A stretch of 11,236 nucleotides of DNA. Origin: Anaerolineales bacterium. Lineage in GTDB: Bacteria > Chloroflexota > Anaerolineae > Anaerolineales > E44-bin32. The position numbers and the translations under genes are program-made. The number at the start of each line of letters is the position of its first letter. Position 1 is the stretch's first letter. Positions 6,419 to 11,236 of this stretch are shown in pieces. The stretch spans positions 12,226-23,461 of the forward strand of contig WVZH01000575.1 in assembly GCA_011772595.1 (NCBI GenBank), read 5' to 3'. The notes beneath the pieces are model-generated. The model did not search any database and had not been told where the DNA came from. It saw nothing but the letters and a program-made list of their open reading frames with translations.

Positions 6419-8400
6419 TCACTCTCCGTTGCGTTTCTATTCTCTGTGAGGCGCGATTGGGCGACTTCTCCAAGTACCTTACGTGTGGGTGCCGATCCTT
6501 CGATGAGTTTAAAGAATTCTTCCTTCGGCAATAAAGCCAACTCTACGGGCCCTTCAAGGGCGGCACGCACACTTGCGATCGAGTTGCCACCATGTGTCAA
6601 TTCGACCTCACCGAAGAACTGACCCGGACCTAAGCGGGCCAAACTTATCTCCTTGCACTTTGCGTTGCTCAGCAAAATTTCCACTTCGCCGGCGGCGATC
6701 ATAAAGAAATAGTCGACAGGTTCTCCTTGAGAGATGATGGTTGAGCTGGGTGCATACACTTGCTTCTTCGCCCGGTGTGTGACAGCTAGCATTTGAGGAT
6801 GGGACAAAAGAGGCAGCGCCCGTGCTACAGCCTGGTCCACGATCTCCCCATCTGAGAGGATCACGGTTTGATCGGTCCTTTTTGTGATCTCAGGATCGTG
6901 TGTGACGATGATGATCGTCTTCCCTTGCGCGGCCAAGTGCTCGAATAGGTTCAGGATGACGCCCGCAGAGCGTGAATCGAGATTCCCGGTGGGCTCGTCG
7001 GCGAGAATGATGGGCGGATCATTGGCCAAGGCGCGAGCGACAGCGGCGCTTTGCTGTTGGCCACTCGAAACGGAAGACGGAAGTGCGTGAGCCTCTCCCT
7101 CCAGACCGACCATCTTGAGCAGTTCCATGGCTCGTTCAGGGCGCTCATTGAACGGATGTACATCGCAATAATCCATCGGCAGCATCGTGTTTTCTAACAG
7201 GGTCAGCGTAGGGAGTAACTGGAAGAATTGAAAAACGACTCCCATATTGCGACCACGCCATAGCGCGCGTTCGCTTTCACTCATCCTAAAGATATATTCA
7301 TTGCCCACGATGACCTCACCCGATGAGGGGTGATCGATACCGGTGATCATGTTCAGGAGCGTAGATTTACCGCTGCCGGATTTACCCACGACAGAGATAA
7401 ATTGACCGTAATTGAGTTGCAGATCAATCGATCTTAGCGCGGTAAATTTCCCCGCTGCATTCTCATAAACTTTGCCTACTCCGTCCAACAAGATGGCGGG
7501 GTGGTCTTCAACGGCGGCATTCCTCTTTGCCCCGCTTTCATTTGCTTCGGAGTGGATAACCCTTGGATGGGCAGATTTCTTCGTTGTGGATGGCGAAGAG
7601 TATTGCGGTGCGATTTCACTTTCTAGATCGGGTTTGGATTTCGTCGTTATGCGTCTTGATTTGCCATTGTCCGATGGCGATCCCAATACGCCATCGAAAA
7701 TCTGCAATCGACGCGCAAAGCGTGGGGCCAAGGTCTCATCATGGGTGACCATGATGATGGTCTTTCCTTGATCGACAAGCTTCTCGAAGATTTGAAGTAT
7801 CGTTTCTGCTGTAACCGTGTCCAGGTTTCCTGTTGGTTCATCAGCCACGATCAGTGGTGGATCATTCACCAGTGCTCTGGCGATGGCAACGCGTTGTTTC
7901 TGACCCCCAGAGATATGGGCCGGGATTTTGTAGGCGTGCTCGGCGATATCTACTAACTCTAGCAGTTCGAGGGCTTTTTCTTTGCTGGCAATTGGGTGAT
8001 AGGCGCCCGAAAGATCAGGAGGAAACATCACGTTCTCGATCAAATTGAGGGAAGGCATCAATTCAAAAGATTGATAGATAATGCCTAGGTTTTGACCACG
8101 CCATAAAGCCAATTCATCTTCATTAAAGGTGTGGATCGATAAACCACCGTTGTTCGATGTTTGGGATCCGTTCTCTCGCCCAAAGAATTGAATCTCCCCA
8201 GAGGTGGGTCCGCTGACCCCGGAGATCATGTTGAGAAGCGTAGTTTTACCTGCCCCCGATTTTCCGGTTATGCCAAGGAATTCGCCTTCGTGGATTTCCA
8301 GATTGATATCTTTGAGCGCGACAAAAGGTTGGTCTCCGGTTACATATACCTTCGTCAAATCGCTGATCTGGATGATAGGGTGCTTTGTTTGTTCAGCCAA
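6412..8400 (-). CDS. Fused double ABC ATPase with C-terminal cyclic-nucleotide-binding-like domain
   Basis: A 662-residue cytoplasmic protein powering the adjacent permease. ATPase domain 1 (about 9-236) has Walker A GKSGAGKTT (46-54), Q110, signature ISGGQKQR (163-170), Walker B LIVADEPT (183-190), the D-loop and H220. A polar linker (about 237-300) follows. Domain 2 (about 302-523) has Walker A GKSGSGKST (339-347), Q391, Walker B IILADEPT (464-471) and H501, but a degenerate signature, VSSGQQQS (444-451). Both domains are of the MacB/LolD class. Residues 530-650 form a CAP_ED-like domain with FFGEVEL and SVRA, in which Ser607 replaces the usual phosphate-binding Arg. The predicted start is a TTG at 8400 with no strong ribosome binding site; an in-frame stop lies about 40 bases upstream and no ATG intervenes. 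The 7-base overlap with the permease indicates coupled translation. Confidence 0.93.
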   Translation of the reverse strand: MAEQTKHPIIQISDLTKVYVTGDQPFVALKDINLEIHEGEFLGITGKSGAGKTTLLNMISGVSGPTSGEIQFFGRENGSQTSNNGGLSIHTFNEDELALWRGQNLGIIYQSFELMPSLNLIENVMFPPDLSGAYHPIASKEKALELLELVDIAEHAYKIPAHISGGQKQRVAIARALVNDPPLIVADEPTGNLDTVTAETILQIFEKLVDQGKTIIMVTHDETLAPRFARRLQIFDGVLGSPSDNGKSRRITTKSKPDLESEIAPQYSSPSTTKKSAHPRVIHSEANESGAKRNAAVEDHPAILLDGVGKVYENAAGKFTALRSIDLQLNYGQFISVVGKSGSGKSTLLNMITGIDHPSSGEVIVGNEYIFRMSESERALWRGRNMGVVFQFFQLLPTLTLLENTMLPMDYCDVHPFNERPERAMELLKMVGLEGEAHALPSSVSSGQQQSAAVARALANDPPIILADEPTGNLDSRSAGVILNLFEHLAAQGKTIIIVTHDPEITKRTDQTVILSDGEIVDQAVARALPLLSHPQMLAVTHRAKKQVYAPSSTIISQGEPVDYFFMIAAGEVEILLSNAKCKEISLARLGPGQFFGEVELTHGGNSIASVRAALEGPVELALLPKEEFFKLIEGSAPTRKVLGEVAQSRLTENRNATESDC

Positions 8401-8974
8401 GTTGTTTCTACTTTCGATACTCGACCCATACCAACATCAATCTGAGATGGATTTTACTGGGCAATCCGACCTAAGACTTTCTCGTTTCTGATGTCAATTG
8501 GGAGTACAGCTCAGTCGAAGACTGTGCAAAGTGGCCACACTCTTCGAGGCTTAAGTTCATAACAATACAGTCGTTATCTTACCAAATCTTCGGTGCGCGC
8601 ACGGCTTACAAATTCCTAAGAAATCCGTTAATAACGCTTATGTAGATTGGGAGCGGAATTCCAAACGCGAAAGAAAATAGAGCAGCAAATGATCCCAAGG
8701 ATTGATCGCGGCCGAAATAGGGCTAACGGAGGCTTGAGTTTATCGGAGTAAGTACGGATGATTTGATGCAAGTGGCTCCGTAAGATGTGAGGGTGAATCA
8801 AGGTTCGTGTTGTGTTAAAATCCAAGACAATGATCACCAATTATGTCCAATAACAACACATTGGAAGAACCGGTTTCGCATTGACACAGATCGCACGGAC
8901 CGAAAGAGCACAGCCGAAATGGACTCTGTTCGCACTTGCATGCTCACGATTTCGGTACGTAAGAGAAGGTAAGC
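8401..8974. other. Noncoding divergent intergenic region, about 570 bases
   Basis: This lies between the divergent transporter operon and VOC gene and should hold both promoters. No frame in it looks like a gene. Small palindromes are present: CAGTC-GAA-GACTG at 8512-8524 and CGTTA-A-TAACG at 8626-8636. On the plus strand TAAAAT at 8816-8821 could be a -10 element, but its -35 is poor. The VOC gene's ribosome binding site is AGAAGG at 8964-8969. Confidence 0.5.
8469..8497 (-). promoter_or_regulatory. Weak candidate promoter of the transporter operon
   Basis: On the minus strand a perfect TTGACA (8497-8492) is followed, after 17 bases, by TTAGGT (8474-8469), a poor match to TATAAT. It lies about 70 bases upstream of the TTG start at 8400. 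The -35 is good and the position reasonable, but the -10 is weak. It could depend on an activator, or the true promoter may be elsewhere in the region. Confidence 0.25.
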
Positions 8975-9904
8975 ATGGTGAGAAAGGCCAAGGTATCGAC
9001 CGAAACGGAATTCAGGATTCACCCAGCGACGCGGCCGGGGCATGTATCCCTCACCGTGGCCGATCTGGAGCGTCAGCTTGAGTTCTACCGTGAGGTCGTA
9101 GGCCTCCAGATTCACTGGAGGGAAGGCGCCAGGGTGGGTTTGGGCGTCGGTAAGGTAGATCTGTTGCTACTGTCTGAAGCACGCAACGCACGCCGGGCTC
9201 GTGGTACGACCGGGATTTATCATTTCGCGCTCCTGCTCCCAAATCGCCGTGAGCTGGCGCGTGCCATCGGTCGGCTATATTCGTCGAGCTATCCCAATTA
9301 CCCGACCGACCACGTCATGACCCAGACGACATACCTGGACGACCCAGAGGGCAACAACATCGAGCTATACGTCGACACACCGGAAGAGGGAACCTTCAGC
9401 CTCACCGATGGTGACCTCGTGGCACGGCGGGCCAACGGCGCCACCAGCAGCGGGAGGGAACCGCTCGACGTCGAGGCGTTGTTTCGCCACTTGGACCCGG
9501 AAGACCGGCTGGATGCGCCGATGCCGCAGAACACAACCTTAGGTCACGTTCATCTATATGTCGCGGATCTAGATGCCACAATGCACTTCTACCATGAATT
9601 ACTGGGCTTCGATGATATGGGTCTGGCACGTGCCTTCCGCATGGGCATGGTCTCCGCCGGTGGTTACCATCATCACATCGGCTTCAATACCTGGGTTGGT
9701 GAAGGCACATCACCGCCACCGCCGGATACGCTGGGGCTGCGACATTTTTCGGTTGTGCTGCCGAATCCTACGGAACTGGAACATGTCGTGGGACGCATTC
9801 GGAGGGCGGGTATCGACACCGAAGAGACGGAAGGTGGCATCCTGGTGCGAGATCCATCCCGCAACGGCGTGTTGCTGACAACGCGCGGGGATGAGGATCT
9901 TTGA
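8975..9904 (+). CDS. Two-domain VOC protein, CatE-type catechol 2,3-dioxygenase-like
   Basis: A 309-residue protein with two vicinal-oxygen-chelate (glyoxalase/dioxygenase) halves. The N-terminal half carries a complete-looking metal triad: H23 in GHVSL, H83 in YHFALLLP and E130 in DPEGNNIELY. The C-terminal half has H191 in GHVHL, the block SAGGYHHHIGFNTW (227-240) and H257 in LRHFSVVLP. Its last ligand position reads DPSRNGVLL, with no glutamate. The YHHHIG-x-NTW block and overall length match the two-domain CatE/YfiE-like group annotated as catechol 2,3-dioxygenases; another VOC reaction is possible. The start has AGAAGG five bases upstream. The gene looks somewhat richer in G and C at third codon positions than the transporter genes. 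It probably acts in the cytosol on an aromatic substrate, which I cannot name. Confidence 0.87.
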   Translation: MVRKAKVSTETEFRIHPATRPGHVSLTVADLERQLEFYREVVGLQIHWREGARVGLGVGKVDLLLLSEARNARRARGTTGIYHFALLLPNRRELARAIGRLYSSSYPNYPTDHVMTQTTYLDDPEGNNIELYVDTPEEGTFSLTDGDLVARRANGATSSGREPLDVEALFRHLDPEDRLDAPMPQNTTLGHVHLYVADLDATMHFYHELLGFDDMGLARAFRMGMVSAGGYHHHIGFNTWVGEGTSPPPPDTLGLRHFSVVLPNPTELEHVVGRIRRAGIDTEETEGGILVRDPSRNGVLLTTRGDEDL

Positions 9905-9978
9905 CAGCGTCTCGAAGGTTGGTTTGATAAGTAGATATAGATCCGCCCGTATGAATAAACAGACCGCTCAGGATTGCG

Positions 9979-10578
9979 ATGAATACAACGTCCCTCTTTG
10001 TCGAACTGCTAATTATTGGTTTTGAAGTTGTCGTTTGGCTGGTCTTGTTTCTCGGTGCTGCTACAGGTTCACTAACCTGGATTGCTTGCCTTTTCAAGAC
10101 CTTCAAAAACTTCGAGGTGCTCCTGACAGCGCTTGTGTTTGCACTTGCATATTTTCTTGGGATTCTGGTGGATAAGATTGCTAAGTGGTTGATGGAGGAG
10201 TCGCCCCCTGGGAAGCGATTGCAAAAATACATTGATCGCTCCATTTCCCAACCCCGTCCTTTCCAAAAGATGTATGCTGACGTGATGGTTCAGGAGGGTG
10301 AGCCAATGTCAGATCTCATCTATGCTCGCAGCAAAGTCAGGATCTTGCGCGCTTCCATCCTCAACTTGCCACTAATTGCACTATTTGTAGGTCTTTTCAT
10401 GGAGCAAATCTCACAACCTGAAACGTGGTGGCAACTGTGGGTTATTGCCGGCATTGGTGCGTTGTTAACGGGATTGACCTTCTTCGTTTACTTATACAAC
10501 CAGAGGCTTTATAGGGGACGCTTGCGTCTCTTTGCCAAGTTCTCTAAAAGAAAGAACAAGAGCAAGCGCAGGGATTAG
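9979..10578 (+). CDS. Four-helix membrane protein with basic tail, function unknown
   Basis: A 199-residue protein with two pairs of predicted transmembrane helices (about residues 6-38, 46-66, 123-142 and 150-172). A hydrophilic loop of about 55 residues (68-122) separates the pairs, and the strongly basic tail ends KFSKRKNKSKRRD. The loop and tail are rich in Lys and Arg, so both are predicted to be cytoplasmic. YARSKVRILRAS (115-126) directly before helix 3 looks like a conserved amphipathic element. The ATG at 9979 has AGGA five bases upstream (9970-9973). The gene follows the VOC gene by 74 bases on the same strand and may be co-transcribed. I do not recognise the family and assign no function. 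Confidence 0.8.
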   Translation: MNTTSLFVELLIIGFEVVVWLVLFLGAATGSLTWIACLFKTFKNFEVLLTALVFALAYFLGILVDKIAKWLMEESPPGKRLQKYIDRSISQPRPFQKMYADVMVQEGEPMSDLIYARSKVRILRASILNLPLIALFVGLFMEQISQPETWWQLWVIAGIGALLTGLTFFVYLYNQRLYRGRLRLFAKFSKRKNKSKRRD

Positions 10579-10631
10579 TTCTAGTCGCTTGAATAATGCA
10601 GGATGCATTCTGTGTATTGCCCAGTCGATGT

Positions 10632-10653
10632 TGGGGTCACTAATCCCATTTTT
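10632..10653 (+). terminator. Possible intrinsic terminator after the membrane-protein gene
   Basis: TGGGG at 10632-10636 can pair with TCCCA at 10644-10648 (one G-T pair) around a 7-base loop, directly followed by five Ts (10649-10653). It sits 54 bases past the stop at 10578. The stem is short. A separate hairpin, AATGCA-GGA-TGCATT at 10595-10609, lies just upstream. Confidence 0.35.
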
Positions 10654-10739
10654 AGATTGGCGATCAACGTGTACGGCTCTGGGGGTGTTATCCCGAACCG
10701 TGAATATAAGCTCTCTGGAGAGTACCAAATGGGAAAAGC

Positions 10740-11177
10740 CTAGGCCTCTGCCTCCATAATCGCTTTCAAGCTTCCGAAATCGGCATCCAGCGATTTTGCG
10801 AATGTTCGGGAGACGACCGCCTCAGCCAGCTTGAAGAAGCCCCCTGGGTCTGCTTCCCCTACGACAGTGACTTTGGTGCCGCCCTCGACAGACTCGAAAG
10901 TCGTGGTGAGCGTGACCGGGATGGGCCCCGAGATGGTCTTGGAGGCGAGCTTCTTATTTGGCTCATGCTCCGTGATCTCGTACGTCGATTCGATCCGCTG
11001 GCCCAGAAACTTGCGAACTTCTCGATACGTCGTGCCCTTTTCGATGTCACCTTCTGACGTTTTCTCAGCCTCCAGCACCCCGGACTGCCAGGTTGGGTTG
11101 TTCTCGGCGTCGTTGAGGAAGGCGAATACTTCCTCAATCGGTCGCTCGATTACCACGCTGTGCTCTATCTTCATCAT
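10740..11177 (-). CDS. SRPBCC family protein, third paralogue
   Basis: A 145-residue single-domain SRPBCC protein, full length. It starts MMKIEHSVVIERPIEEVFAF and runs through TWQSGVLEAEKTSEG, QRIESTYEITEHEPNKKL, SGPIPVTLTTTFESVEGGTK, GGFFKLAEAVVSR and a final helix ending FGSLKAIMEAEA. The same blocks occur in the same order in the gene at 3450-3899, with a shorter C-terminus. The ATG at 11177 is preceded by AGGGGA (11190-11185) seven bases away; a second ATG three bases on is less well spaced, and alignment with the paralogues favours the first. It converges on the membrane-protein gene at 9979-10578 and appears to be transcribed alone within the window. It presumably binds a small hydrophobic ligand, which is unknown. 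Confidence 0.88.
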   Translation of the reverse strand: MMKIEHSVVIERPIEEVFAFLNDAENNPTWQSGVLEAEKTSEGDIEKGTTYREVRKFLGQRIESTYEITEHEPNKKLASKTISGPIPVTLTTTFESVEGGTKVTVVGEADPGGFFKLAEAVVSRTFAKSLDADFGSLKAIMEAEA

Positions 11178-11236
11178 CTCAAGTTCCCCTTTCTTCTTTT
11201 GGCATGAGTATTACCCCTGCCCATCCTCACTAGCAA

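Noticed and set aside
8881..8909. TTGACA at 8881-8886 as -35 of the VOC gene
   Set aside because: At 16-18 base spacing the downstream sequence (around AAGAGC) has no resemblance to a -10 hexamer.
8834..9115. Minus-strand 93-codon frame overlapping the VOC gene start
   Set aside because: Antisense to the VOC gene, with no recognisable motif and no credible start signal.
11208..11236. TTGCTA, 17 bases and TAATAC on the minus strand, as promoter of the right-hand SRPBCC gene
   Set aside because: Both hexamers match consensus only in part (four and three of six), and the element touches the window edge.
1..11236. CRISPR arrays, tRNA or rRNA genes, transposase or integrase genes
   Set aside because: I looked for regularly spaced repeats, a tRNA T-loop consensus and typical transposase or integrase motifs by eye and saw none.

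Overview
The window looks like a bacterial chromosome segment with moderate GC, short operons and genes on both strands. No rRNA, tRNA, CRISPR array, transposase or integrase gene was found. The organism cannot be fixed from sequence alone. Duplicated MacB/FtsX-type permeases beside fused double-ATPase proteins, TTG start codons, and many small SRPBCC, VOC and methyltransferase genes remind me of Chloroflexota (Anaerolineae-like) or related environmental bacteria. That placement is inference with low confidence.

Left part (1-1500): the start of an SRPBCC gene runs off the left edge on the minus strand. It is followed by about 390 noncoding bases with two inverted repeats. A minus-strand SnoaL/NTF2-like gene (495-938) comes next, with the clearest promoter in the window: a perfect TATAAT, a 17-base spacer, and a short leader with a good ribosome binding site. 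About 500 further bases have no convincing gene but hold a long imperfect palindrome.

Plus-strand block (1525-3899): a class I methyltransferase is followed by a possible decayed attC-like element. A second, unrelated class I methyltransferase then overlaps a four-helix membrane protein by ATGA, and a full-length SRPBCC protein follows. This block converges on the transporter operon at about 3.9 kb.

Minus-strand transporter operon (8400 to 3998): a 662-residue protein carries two ABC ATPase domains and a C-terminal cyclic-nucleotide-binding-like (CAP_ED) domain. Its end overlaps by 7 bases the start of an 806-residue permease made of two MacB/FtsX modules in tandem. Together they can form a complete ABC machine from two polypeptides. 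It would be of the mechanotransmission or exporter type, with an attached sensor-like domain. The second ATPase domain has a degenerate signature motif, and the sensor domain lacks the arginine expected for cNMP binding. This asymmetric, apparently cNMP-independent machine is the most interesting system in the window.

Right part (8401-11236): about 570 noncoding bases, then a plus-strand two-domain VOC protein resembling CatE-type catechol 2,3-dioxygenases, and a four-helix membrane protein of unknown function. A convergent minus-strand SRPBCC gene closes the window. It is a paralogue of the two SRPBCC genes further left, so three related SRPBCC genes lie within 11 kb.
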